The position numbers and the translations under genes were made by a program. A stretch of 64,000 nt of DNA from Hyphomicrobiales bacterium (GTDB lineage: Bacteria > Pseudomonadota > Alphaproteobacteria > Rhizobiales > Rhizobiaceae): assembly GCA_900468805.1 (NCBI GenBank), contig UEIF01000007.1:62001-126000 (forward strand), in the 5' to 3' direction. The notes under the pieces are model-generated. The model was not told where the DNA came from. It saw nothing but the letters and a program-made list of their open reading frames with translations, and did not search any database. How positions within the stretch are numbered: position 1 is the first letter of the stretch; every line of letters starts with the position of its first letter. Shown here in pieces: positions 9,124 through 16,937 of the stretch.

Positions 9124-9154
9124 AGGCTACGACCTCAACTAATATTGAGGTCAA
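9124..9154 (-). promoter_or_regulatory. MerR/SoxR-type promoter with SoxR-box-like palindrome
   Basis: GACCTCAA (9131-9138) and TTGAGGTC (9145-9152) form a perfect 8-bp inverted repeat around CTAATA. The core CCTCAA-N6-TTGAGG matches the SoxR box, whose textbook form is CCTCAAGTTAACTTGAGG. On the minus strand TTGACC (9154-9149) and TAGCCT (9129-9124) are separated by 19 bp, the long spacer characteristic of promoters activated by MerR-family proteins, and the palindrome sits in it. It drives the VOC gene. No soxR gene lies in the window. Confidence 0.7.
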
Positions 9155-9166
9155 TGGGCAAATGCA

Positions 9167-10075
9167 TCAATTTCGGAGTGAGCCCCAGAGCAGCTCCAGA
9201 CGCTGCGCTTCATCATCGGGATCGTCGCCGTAGAGCGTTTCGGCGCTGAGCAGCGCCTCGCGGCGATCCTCCTGCTGGCGGAAGATGATGGCGTCCAGCA
9301 GATGGACGAGATCGTCATTGCGGGTAAAGAGTTGCGGCTCCGCCTCCACGAGATCCGAGAGCACAGCGAGGTCGTTGATATGACCAAGGCGCTCGACAAG
9401 CTCCTTGGCGAAGTCGCGTTTGGCCTTCATCGCGCTCGGCCAGAGATCGCGCAGAAGCGCGTGGTAGAGGCGGTAGTCATAGGTGCGCTTGCGCAGTTCG
9501 TGGAAGTCTTGAGCCGCCGCATCCTCGTGGCAGGCATCAAGTGCTTCGCGCGCGCTCGCCGCCGTCCGGCGCCAGCTCTTTGCCAGCATGCGGGCATTCT
9601 TGCGATGGCTCTTGTCGAAGGCGACATCGTCGAGCGCTGCGATCGCTTCCCGCAAGGCGTGGGCAGCGTCGTGCAGCCGCTGTTCGAGGCCGCTTTCGGC
9701 TTCCGACATCCAGTCGCGCCGCGCCTCCAGGATAGAGACAATGCGGCTGAGCGCCTCGGCTTCTTCCGGGTTGCGGGCATTGTCCTGCAAGTAGCGAGCG
9801 GTATCGACAATTGCTGCGGCATCGCGGATCGCAGAGAGCGACCTTGCGGTATCCCTCAGCCGGGCGTTTTCCTGCTTCTGGAATTCCGGCACTTCGCGGG
9901 ACACCAGACGATAGAGCGAGCGCAGCCGCTTGATGCTCTTGCGGAAGGCGTGAATTGCCTCATGGGCGCCTTCCGGCCGCTCTTCCAGAACGGTGATGGC
10001 GCGCGTGAGCTGCTCCTCGGCCGCGCTTCGGAACTCGTCGGTAAAGTCGGCCTCAGGCCGTATGCGATAGCCCAT
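9167..10075 (-). CDS. CHAD domain protein
   Basis: A 302-residue, all-helical CHAD domain protein (conserved histidine alpha-helical domain), rich in Arg, Lys and Glu, with signature segments VHAFRKSIKRLRSLYRL-like near the N-terminus and DFHELRKRTYDYRLYH in the second half. CHAD proteins bind polyphosphate and often localise to polyP granules. Start ATG 10075 is chosen because it begins the conserved region; it overlaps the end of the upstream CYTH gene by 23 bp, so the two are coupled. In many bacteria CYTH and CHAD are fused in one protein; here they are separate adjacent genes. Confidence 0.85.
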   Translation of the reverse strand: MGYRIRPEADFTDEFRSAAEEQLTRAITVLEERPEGAHEAIHAFRKSIKRLRSLYRLVSREVPEFQKQENARLRDTARSLSAIRDAAAIVDTARYLQDNARNPEEAEALSRIVSILEARRDWMSEAESGLEQRLHDAAHALREAIAALDDVAFDKSHRKNARMLAKSWRRTAASAREALDACHEDAAAQDFHELRKRTYDYRLYHALLRDLWPSAMKAKRDFAKELVERLGHINDLAVLSDLVEAEPQLFTRNDDLVHLLDAIIFRQQEDRREALLSAETLYGDDPDDEAQRLELLWGSLRN

Positions 10076-10541
10076 GCCTGTCGTGCTCGAATTCTGTGGC
10101 AAGCGCCTGATTGGAATAGCGGAAGTCGCCCGTCACCTCGCGGCCGAGCCAGGCGGGCAGGGAGGGACTGTCGGTCTCAGCCTGCATCTCGACCTCGGCG
10201 ATGATGAGGCCGCGATGGACGCCGGCGAAAACGTCGACTTCCCAGACGAAACCTTCATGGGGCACGCGATGGCGCGTCTTTTCGATGACGATGCCGATGG
10301 CGTTTTCCAGCAGTTCCTCGGCGTCGGAGACGGGGATCTCATATTCGAATTCGTCGCGGGTGAGTGTGCTTCGGCCGATCTTCAGCGTTAGCCGCGCAGT
10401 CTTTTCATCAAGTATGCGAACGCGTACGGAGCGGTCGTCCATCGAGGCGACATAGCCCTGTTTCAGGACCGATTTCGACTGGACTGCGGAGCGCCATGCA
10501 TCGCTGCGTACGAGGAACTTCCGCTCGATCTCTTTCGCCAT
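10053..10541 (-). CDS. CYTH domain protein (triphosphate tunnel metalloenzyme)
   Basis: This 162-residue protein begins with EIERKFLV, the ExExK signature of CYTH/TTM enzymes, followed by the alternating charged beta-strands that line the tunnel (VRVRILDEKTARLTLK, RDEFEYEIP, EVDVF, IIAEVEM). The family hydrolyses inorganic triphosphate or related compounds with divalent metal. Start ATG 10541 follows AAGGTT with 8 nt spacing; the upstream open frame to 10589 is not needed. Its end overlaps the CHAD gene, supporting a joint role in triphosphate/polyphosphate metabolism. Confidence 0.88.
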   Translation of the reverse strand: MAKEIERKFLVRSDAWRSAVQSKSVLKQGYVASMDDRSVRVRILDEKTARLTLKIGRSTLTRDEFEYEIPVSDAEELLENAIGIVIEKTRHRVPHEGFVWEVDVFAGVHRGLIIAEVEMQAETDSPSLPAWLGREVTGDFRYSNQALATEFEHDRHGLSHTA

Positions 10542-10692
10542 ACGAATGAACCTTTTGTGACGGTCGCAAAAGCCTAGCCCAATTCCCACCGATTTAATAC
10601 CCGTCTTGTCGCGCGGGCTGGTTTTATCTCGACAAGCCCTTGTGAGAGCGTTATTCGAAAGCCGATTTCAATCGTTTAAGGGAACTGCGGCC

Positions 10693-11331
10693 ATGGGCGA
10701 GAAGACAGAGAAACTCCTTTCTATCCTGAAACTCCAGCCCGTCGTTCCGGTCCTGATCGTCGAGGACGCGAAGTCGGCCGTGTCTCTCGCCCGCGCGCTC
10801 GTTGCCGGTGGTTTGAAGGCCATCGAGATCACCATGCGCACCCCGGCTGCTCTGGATGCCGTGCGCGCGGTTGCCGCTGAAGTAGAAGGCGCAGAAGTCG
10901 GCGCCGGCACCATTCTGAACGCTGCCCATTGGGAGGCCGCCGTACAGGCTGGCTCCAAGTTCATCGTCAGCCCCGGCACGACCCAGGAGCTTCTGGATGC
11001 TGCAGCCGATTCTCCGGTACCGCTGCTTCCGGGTGCTGCGACCGCAAGCGAAGTCATGGCGCTGCGCGAAGAAGGCTATCAGGTGTTGAAGTTCTTTCCG
11101 GCCGAGCAGGCCGGCGGTGCGGCCTATCTCAAGGCGCTTTCCTCGCCGCTTGCCGGGACGTTCTTCTGCCCGACCGGTGGCATCTCGCTGAAGAATGCCA
11201 ACGACTATCTCTCGCTGCCGAACGTCATCTGCGTCGGCGGTTCGTGGGTTGCGCCGAAGGAGCTGGTTGCCGCAGGTGACTGGGCAGGCATCACCAAGCT
11301 CGCCTCCGAAGCTTTCGCGCTGAAGGGATGA
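10693..11331 (+). CDS. eda: 2-dehydro-3-deoxy-phosphogluconate (KDPG) aldolase
   Basis: Class I aldolase of the Entner-Doudoroff pathway, splitting KDPG into pyruvate and glyceraldehyde 3-phosphate; 212 residues, the normal length. Key segments are the catalytic Glu in EITMRTPAAL, GAGTILN, the phosphate-binding PTGGISLKNA, and the Schiff-base Lys in LKFFPAEQAGG. ATG 10693 has AAGGGAA 8 nt upstream; the open frame back to 10606 lacks a ribosome site. It is alone here, divergent from the CYTH/CHAD pair, with no edd next to it. Some family members also cleave KHG or KDPGal. Confidence 0.93.
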   Translation: MGEKTEKLLSILKLQPVVPVLIVEDAKSAVSLARALVAGGLKAIEITMRTPAALDAVRAVAAEVEGAEVGAGTILNAAHWEAAVQAGSKFIVSPGTTQELLDAAADSPVPLLPGAATASEVMALREEGYQVLKFFPAEQAGGAAYLKALSSPLAGTFFCPTGGISLKNANDYLSLPNVICVGGSWVAPKELVAAGDWAGITKLASEAFALKG

Positions 11332-11459
11332 GCTCTTAAAGCCCAGGTTTTGAAAGCTGACAGGTTTGAACGGGGGTGGCTGTACCGCCCTCGTTTGTAT
11401 TTCGGCAGTCGCAAACCTATGTTCTCCTCCAGCCTTTAAAACAGGGAGAAGATGAGGAC

Positions 11460-12179
11460 ATGTTCGACGCGAAGAAACTACTGGACCAGTTTCTGGGATC
11501 GCAGGTGCCGGGCGTGGGCGGCAGCGTGCGCGACCGGGCAGGCGATGCGATCCAGGTGGCCAAGGACAATCCGTTGAAGGCCGGCGCGCTTGCCGCCGCG
11601 CTTCTCGGCACCAAGACCGGCCGCAGCATTGCAGGCAATGCCGTCGCTATCGGCGGTCTCGCAGCCATCGCAGGTCTCGGCTACCAGGCCTGGAAGAACT
11701 ATCAGGCCGGACAGCCGCCCGCAGCACCTTCCGATGCGCCAACGGCGAACAATCCCGTTCTCCTGCCACCGCCTGCCGAATCCGGCTTCGGCTCGGCTTC
11801 ACCGGCGACCAGCAATGAATTCGTGCTCATCCTCATCCGCGCCATGATTGCTGCGGCCAAGGCCGATGGCCATATCGACGATGCGGAACGCACGCTCATC
11901 ATGGACAAGGTCAAGGCCGCCGATGTCAGCGGCGAGGCCGCAAGCTTCATCGAGCGCGAGCTTTCGGAGCCGACGGATATCGATGCGCTTGTCGCAGCCG
12001 CGGTGACAGAGGAACAGAAGGTCGAACTCTATACGGCGTCGCGCCTGACGATCGAACCGGATTCGCGTGCAGAACGCGGATATCTCGACCTGCTTGCCGG
12101 CCGGCTCGGTCTGCCCGACCAGCTCGTCGATCATATCGAAGCGACGGTCTCCTCCGCCAAGGTCACTCTCTCCCAGTAA
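11460..12179 (+). CDS. DUF533 / TerB-like protein (YebE family)
   Basis: A 239-residue protein with MFDAKKLLDQFLG at the start, an Ala/Gly-rich hydrophobic middle (LAAALLGTKTGRSIAGNAVAIGGLAAIAGLGY, about residues 45-75) that may insert in the membrane, a Pro-rich linker, and a C-terminal TerB-like helical domain beginning ILIRAMIAAAKADGHIDDAE with the acidic metal-type motif. This is the DUF533 architecture of E. coli YebE, an inner-membrane protein without known function. ATG 11460 is preceded by AGGGAGAAG. A 68-codon membrane-protein gene follows. Confidence 0.85.
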   Translation: MFDAKKLLDQFLGSQVPGVGGSVRDRAGDAIQVAKDNPLKAGALAAALLGTKTGRSIAGNAVAIGGLAAIAGLGYQAWKNYQAGQPPAAPSDAPTANNPVLLPPPAESGFGSASPATSNEFVLILIRAMIAAAKADGHIDDAERTLIMDKVKAADVSGEAASFIERELSEPTDIDALVAAAVTEEQKVELYTASRLTIEPDSRAERGYLDLLAGRLGLPDQLVDHIEATVSSAKVTLSQ

Positions 12180-12265
12180 TCCCGCAGCCCCAGTGACACT
12201 ACGGCCGGTTGCCTTTACAGGGCGGCTGGCCTATCCACTCCCGGACAAGAGGAGTGACCCTATCC

Positions 12266-12472
12266 ATGAGCCCGGAAAGCCGTTCGCAGGCGATTGCCGC
12301 TGCTATCATTCTGGTTTGTGCCGGGCTGGTGATCTATTTCCTGCCGACCATCGTGCTGTGGATCGGCGCTTTCTCGCCGACATTGGCGGTCATCGTCGGC
12401 GTCTGCCTGCTGATGTGCTTCTTCGGCATATTCTGGCTGCGGGCGCGCTATCAGCGCAGCAGGAAGCCGTAA
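12266..12472 (+). CDS. Small two-helix membrane protein
   Basis: A 68-residue peptide with two hydrophobic segments (about residues 9-28 and 34-55) and a basic tail RARYQRSRKP. ATG 12266 follows AGGAGTGA with suitable spacing, and codon use is high GC at third positions, supporting translation. No family recognised. It lies 86 bp after the DUF533 gene and may share its transcript. Confidence 0.6.
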   Translation: MSPESRSQAIAAAIILVCAGLVIYFLPTIVLWIGAFSPTLAVIVGVCLLMCFFGIFWLRARYQRSRKP

Positions 12473-12480
12473 GGCGGAAG

Positions 12481-13551
12481 CTATCCCTGGAGGGAGGCTC
12501 CGAGCAGCAACACACCCATCAGAATCACGAGAACAGCGCCTGATATCTCGATCGTATTGACGATCCAGACGGAGGCGGACGAGCCGCGGCCGGAGAGGCG
12601 CACCGCCGTGCTCTTGGCCGTGACGGCGAGAGTGGCAAGGATCGCGACCGTAATCGCAGTGCCGAGCGACATGGCGACGACCGACAGTATGCCACCGAGA
12701 TAAAGCCCGTTCAGTAGCGAGAAGGTCATGACCAGCAATGCGCCGGAGCAGGGGCGTAAGCCCACGGCGATAACCGCCGACCAGGCTTCGCGCATGCTGA
12801 ACTTGTCACCGCTGACAAGCGATGGATCGGGCAGGTGCGAATTGCCGCAGGTCTCACAGACCATGCCGGGCAAGTAGCTATGGCCGGGTTCTACGGCCTG
12901 GGCCTTGCCGTTGAAGCTGAAATTCGCGCTCTGGCGCTCGGCGGCATTGTCCTTCCAATCCAGCATCATACTGACCGGGCCGGCCGGTGTCGCCATCAAC
13001 TGACGGCGCGGCAGGCTGCCAGCCATAGAGCGCAGCTTGCGGAAAAGCAGCCAGCCACCAAAAAGGATGACCATCACGAAGCTGGCGATTTCCATCGCAT
13101 GCGTTGCCATGGTCAGCGTGATGCCTGTGCCGCGCAGCACCAGCCATGCTCCGCCGACCAGGATGACGGCCATGACGCCCTGCACGAAGGCAGAGATGAA
13201 GGAAATGACGACGCCGCGTCGGAGTTCGATCTCGTTGGCGATCATATAGGAGGAGATGACGGCCTTGCCGTGGCCGGGGCCTGCAGCATGAAAGACGCCA
13301 TAGGCGAAGGAAAGGCCGATCAGCGAGGAAAGCTGCCAGGGATCCTGGCGCATGGCTTTCAGCGCGCCGGTCAGCGCGCGATAGAAGGCCTGCTGCTCGT
13401 AATTCACGTAGAGGAAAAGGGGCGCCAGCGGCCCGCCCGTCGGCTGGAAGCTCGGTTCCGCCGTGCCGATACCCAGTGGCGATTGCGCGTGAGCAGCAAT
13501 GGTCATGACCGTGAGCATGAGCAGGGCGAGGGGCAGGCGTTTTATCAGCAT
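12481..13551 (-). CDS. NicO family nickel/cobalt-type metal transporter
   Basis: A 356-residue permease with a cleavable or anchoring N-terminal helix and about six to seven membrane helices. The motif HAAGPGHGKAVISSY and the later GLRPCSGALLVM are hallmarks of the NicO/RcnA family. A hydrophilic loop near the centre carries CETCGNSH, a likely metal site. The start overlaps the end of the upstream DUF1007 gene by 7 bp. Such DUF1007-NicO pairs are thought to move divalent metal (Ni, Co or Zn) across the inner membrane; direction and metal cannot be read here. Confidence 0.85.
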   Translation of the reverse strand: MLIKRLPLALLMLTVMTIAAHAQSPLGIGTAEPSFQPTGGPLAPLFLYVNYEQQAFYRALTGALKAMRQDPWQLSSLIGLSFAYGVFHAAGPGHGKAVISSYMIANEIELRRGVVISFISAFVQGVMAVILVGGAWLVLRGTGITLTMATHAMEIASFVMVILFGGWLLFRKLRSMAGSLPRRQLMATPAGPVSMMLDWKDNAAERQSANFSFNGKAQAVEPGHSYLPGMVCETCGNSHLPDPSLVSGDKFSMREAWSAVIAVGLRPCSGALLVMTFSLLNGLYLGGILSVVAMSLGTAITVAILATLAVTAKSTAVRLSGRGSSASVWIVNTIEISGAVLVILMGVLLLGASLQG

Positions 13552-14186
13552 GTGATCTCCAGCCGCGTCGCAAACAGTTTCGACATATTGGTGCCGGTCG
13601 GATCGTTGAAGAAAGCGTCGGTCAGCGACTGCTTGTTTTCCGAGATCACTTCGTCTGCGTCGGGGCGCACGACCGCGTGCTTGCAGGCCTTGAAGCCATC
13701 GCCGACCATGGCAAGTTCGTTGTCGGTCGGGAAATCGATCGACGTGTAGAGCGTCGGATCATAGACGCCGAAGGTCAGCTTGCCTTTCAGCGGCATCTTT
13801 TCCACCGGCTTGACGGCAAAGAACATCAGGAGCTGGCCATCCTTGTAATCGACATGGATGATGTCAGGCTTCTGGACGGTGATGTTCTTCCCGTTGATCG
13901 TCATGTTCATGTAGTAGTCGTAGTCGGCAAGCGAATCCCGGACGGTTTTGCCGACTTCGGCAAGTTCGTTCGGTTCCAGCTTCAGATCGGTGTTCTTGTC
14001 GAAGTCCATGACGACCGAGGAAGAGAAGACCTCGTCGAAGCGCCAGACATTGCGCAGTTCCTGAATGCTGCCGTCAGGTGCGGCGACAACTTCCAGCCGC
14101 GCCTCCACGAAAATATGCGGATGGGCGAAGGCGGTGGCGGGGGCAAGCGAAAGAAGCCCGGCCGTCAGAAGTGTCGATCTTTTCAT
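13545..14186 (-). CDS. DUF1007 family periplasmic protein
   Basis: A 213-residue exported protein: signal peptide MKRSTLLTAGLLSLAPATAFA, then mature start HPHIFVEARLEV, the defining DUF1007 motif in which the two His residues may become an N-terminal metal site after cleavage. ATG 14186 is chosen because it begins the signal peptide, although the frame is open to 14225. It is translationally coupled to the NicO transporter gene, so a periplasmic metal-binding partner role is likely but unproven. Confidence 0.85.
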   Translation of the reverse strand: MKRSTLLTAGLLSLAPATAFAHPHIFVEARLEVVAAPDGSIQELRNVWRFDEVFSSSVVMDFDKNTDLKLEPNELAEVGKTVRDSLADYDYYMNMTINGKNITVQKPDIIHVDYKDGQLLMFFAVKPVEKMPLKGKLTFGVYDPTLYTSIDFPTDNELAMVGDGFKACKHAVVRPDADEVISENKQSLTDAFFNDPTGTNMSKLFATRLEITC

Positions 14187-14284
14187 GCTTACCCGCTGCC
14201 CTATTCGGTTGGGGTGATTTCTCACCAGAAAATGGGACGGAATTGGGACCGCCCCTACGACGCTTGGGCGCGCATCCTGCTCGC

Positions 14285-15178
14285 TCAGGGATGTTTTTTG
14301 AACCAGTTGTGGAGGTAGTCCACGAAGATTCTGACCTTTGCCGGCAGATAGCGCCGGTGCGGATAGACGGCGTAGATGCCACGATCGGTCGGAATATAAT
14401 CGTTGAACAGCGTCACCAGCCTGCCGTCCTCGATCGGCTTGCGGGCGATGAAGTCGGGAATGAGCGCAATGCCGATCCCTGACAGCGCGGCGCGCAGGGT
14501 CGCGTGCGGGCTGTTGACTTCCATCGGGCCGGAAACGGCGACCGCAAAGGAGGTGCTGTCGGGATTGTAGAAGCGGATGCTTGCCTGGCTGCGGGAATTG
14601 GTGTCGACGATGAAGGGGACGTTGGAAATATCGGTCGGGTGCTCGATATTGGGGTAGCGTTCAAGGAATTCCGGCGTGGCGCAGATATGGACGCGGAAAT
14701 CGGAGATCTTGCGGGCGATCATGCCGGAATCTTCGAGTTTGGTGACGCGGACCGCGACGTCGAAGCCTTCCTCGATCAGGTCGACGAAGCGGTCGTCGGC
14801 AGCGATCTCCAGCTGCAGGTTTGGATTTTCCTTGGCGAAATCGATCAGCGACTGGCCGACATCGGCATCGACGAAGGTGCGTGGCACCGAGACCTTCAAG
14901 CGGCCCTTCAGCTGCGCATTGTTCTCGCGCACAAGGTCGGCAAGGTTGTCGATCTCCTTGAGGATATCGGACGCGGTGCGATAATAGGTGTGGCCGGCCT
15001 CGGTCATGGAGAACTGCCGGGTGGTACGGTTGAGCAGCAGCGCGCCGAGTTCGTCCTCCAGTTCGCGCACATATTTGGAGAGCAGCGCCTTGGAGCGGCC
15101 GGTGCGCCGCGCAGCGGCGGAAAAGCCTTCTGCTTCCACCACATCGATGAAGGCGCGTATGCGGGTCAAGGTGTCCAT
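14285..15178 (-). CDS. LysR family transcriptional regulator
   Basis: A 297-residue LTTR with an N-terminal winged HTH (IRAFIDVVEAEGFSAAARRTGRSKALLSKYVRELE spans about residues 7-41) and a C-terminal substrate-binding domain of the CrgA/PBP2 type. ATG 15178 is preceded by GGAGGA. Its effector and targets are unknown; it is divergent from the decarboxylase leader, and interleaved inverted repeats upstream (15198-15234) could be its own operator. Confidence 0.9.
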   Translation of the reverse strand: MDTLTRIRAFIDVVEAEGFSAAARRTGRSKALLSKYVRELEDELGALLLNRTTRQFSMTEAGHTYYRTASDILKEIDNLADLVRENNAQLKGRLKVSVPRTFVDADVGQSLIDFAKENPNLQLEIAADDRFVDLIEEGFDVAVRVTKLEDSGMIARKISDFRVHICATPEFLERYPNIEHPTDISNVPFIVDTNSRSQASIRFYNPDSTSFAVAVSGPMEVNSPHATLRAALSGIGIALIPDFIARKPIEDGRLVTLFNDYIPTDRGIYAVYPHRRYLPAKVRIFVDYLHNWFKKHP

Positions 15179-15197
15179 GGGCGGTCCTCCAAATCTG

Positions 15198-15234
15198 TTG
15201 AAGGAGGTTGAACAAATTGTCCTTCATCGTTCAA
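15198..15234. promoter_or_regulatory. Interleaved inverted repeats upstream of the LysR gene
   Basis: GAAGGA (15200-15205)/TCCTTC (15220-15225) and TTGAAC (15208-15213)/GTTCAA (15229-15234) overlap each other, with GTTGAA also directly repeated. The size and position just before the LysR start resemble an LTTR autoregulatory site. This is an inference from symmetry only. Confidence 0.35.
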
Positions 15235-15265
15235 TTATTTTTTTGGGCCGGAGCGCAAAATTTCT

Positions 15266-15294
15266 CTTGATTGTGAAGGCAAATATTCTTATTT
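15266..15294 (+). promoter_or_regulatory. Candidate promoter for the decarboxylase leader
   Basis: CTTGAT (15266-15271), 17-bp spacer, TTATTT (15289-15294). The -35 matches the rhizobial CTTGAC consensus at five of six positions; the -10 is weak. A transcript starting near 15301 would carry a leader of about 400 nt. Confidence 0.4.
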
Positions 15295-15300
15295 CCCACT

Positions 15301-15708
15301 CAGCCCAAAGTCGCACGTGCCCATGGGTGTCCGCCGAACCCTCGAATTGGTGAGGAAATCGGTAAGGTACCTGGAATTAACCCCTCCAGTCGCTATTCCG
15401 GCCAACCGGAAAATGCGAGGACGCCTGAAGCAACGACGGTGCGGGCCTTTTTGTTCTCTCCCTGCTTTCCATCAGCGGGGGTTACTGAAGAGGCACACCT
15501 TCATTGCCGGAAGTGCGGCAGGGATATTCCCTCCAATCCATGGCAGACAAAGCCGAACCCATACCGCGTCAGCGGCGTTGGTTCACTATTCGCGCATCAA
15601 GCGCCGTCAAGGATCCGGGGTCTCCACCGGCTGGTTCCTGAGCGGTTCTTGTATGCCCTTTGTCCTCCGGTTCATGCCGGAGCTCTGGAATTGGAAGAGG
15701 GAATCGAT
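15301..15708 (+). ncRNA. Structured leader of the ornithine/lysine decarboxylase gene, probable speF RNA motif
   Basis: About 400 nt without a convincing gene lie between the LysR gene and a COG0019 decarboxylase. They hold several perfect hairpins: TTCCGG-CCAA-CCGGAA (15396-15411), AGGGA-TAT-TCCCT (15520-15532) and CTCCGG-TTCATG-CCGGAG (15665-15682), the last ending 26 nt before the start codon. Established knowledge: the alphaproteobacterial speF motif is a long conserved RNA found just upstream of COG0019 decarboxylase genes. Position, length and structure fit; I cannot align the consensus here. The exact ends are estimates. Confidence 0.6.
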
Positions 15709-16842
15709 ATGACCACCCAGCGCATCCGCGACTTTCTCGCAACCCGACGTCCCGACGGTCCCTGCCTCGTGGTTGACCTCGACGTCATCAGCGACAATTT
15801 TCATGCCTTCCGTCACGCCATGCCGGACAGCGCGATCTACTATGCCGTCAAGGCCAACCCGGCCCCGGAAGTGCTGAAGCTGCTCGCAGGCCTCGGCTCC
15901 AACTTCGATTGCGCGTCCGTCGCAGAAATCGAAATGGCGCTCGAAGCCGGTGCGACCGCAGCTCGTATTTCCTACGGCAACACGATCAAGAAGGAACGCG
16001 ACGTTGCCCGTGCGCACGCACTCGGCGTCAGCCTCTTTGCCGTCGACAGCCACGAGGAAGTCGAGAAGATTTCCCGTGCAGCTCCGGGTGCCCGCGTATT
16101 CTGCCGCGTCCTGACCGATGGTGAGGGCGCTGAATGGCCGCTGTCGCGCAAGTTCGGCTGCGTTCCGCAGATGGCCGTCGACGTTCTCGTCTACGCTCAT
16201 CAGCTCGGCCTGCAGTCCTACGGCGTGTCGTTCCATGTCGGCTCGCAGATGACCAAGGTCGATGCATGGGATTCGGCGCTTGCCGATGCCAAGCGCGTCT
16301 TCGTCCAGCTTGCCAAGCAGGGCATCCACCTGCAGATGGTCAATATGGGCGGCGGCTTCCCGACCAAGTACCTGCGCGACGTTCCGTCCGCCGAAGCTTA
16401 CGGCAAGTCGATCTACCAGGCGCTGCGCACGCATTTCGGCAACCAGATCCCCCAGACGATCATCGAGCCGGGCCGCGGCATGGTGGGCAATGCAGGTGTC
16501 ATCAAGGCTGAAGTCGTTCTGATTTCCAAGAAGTCTGATAATGACGACGCCCGCTGGGTCTTCCTCGACATCGGCAAGTTCGGCGGTCTCGCCGAAACCA
16601 TGGACGAGGCCATCCGCTACCCGATCCGCACCGAGCGCGACGGTGACGAGATGGAGCCCTGCGTGATCGCCGGCCCGACCTGCGATTCGGCCGACGTGCT
16701 GTACGAGAAGAACCTTTATCCGCTGCCGATCACCCTGACGATTGGCGACGAGGTCCTGATCGAAGGCACAGGGGCCTACACGACGACCTACTCGGCGGTC
16801 GCTTTCAACGGTTTCGACCCGCTGAAGGCCTACGTCATCTAA
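15709..16842 (+). CDS. PLP-dependent ornithine/lysine decarboxylase (group IV, COG0019)
   Basis: A 377-residue fold type III decarboxylase producing putrescine and/or cadaverine from ornithine or lysine. The PLP lysine is in YYAVKANP (about residue 48), followed by FDCASVAEIE, the HVGSQ motif, GGGFPTKY, EPGRGMVG (phosphate loop) and GPTCDSADVL, whose Cys (about 324) is the active-site residue contributed across the dimer. Length and motifs match eukaryotic-type ODC rather than the large PLP fold I enzymes. ATG 15709 has GAAGAGGG upstream. Expression is probably governed by the preceding leader RNA. A GNAT gene follows 95 bp downstream. Confidence 0.92.
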   Translation: MTTQRIRDFLATRRPDGPCLVVDLDVISDNFHAFRHAMPDSAIYYAVKANPAPEVLKLLAGLGSNFDCASVAEIEMALEAGATAARISYGNTIKKERDVARAHALGVSLFAVDSHEEVEKISRAAPGARVFCRVLTDGEGAEWPLSRKFGCVPQMAVDVLVYAHQLGLQSYGVSFHVGSQMTKVDAWDSALADAKRVFVQLAKQGIHLQMVNMGGGFPTKYLRDVPSAEAYGKSIYQALRTHFGNQIPQTIIEPGRGMVGNAGVIKAEVVLISKKSDNDDARWVFLDIGKFGGLAETMDEAIRYPIRTERDGDEMEPCVIAGPTCDSADVLYEKNLYPLPITLTIGDEVLIEGTGAYTTTYSAVAFNGFDPLKAYVI

Positions 16843-16937
16843 GGTCCGACTTCGCCAGCCCCGTAACCAGCCGGGGCGGCATCTTCACAATTCCTCTTCA
16901 TCGCCGCTGATAACGGTATTGGGTACGGGAGGCCAAG

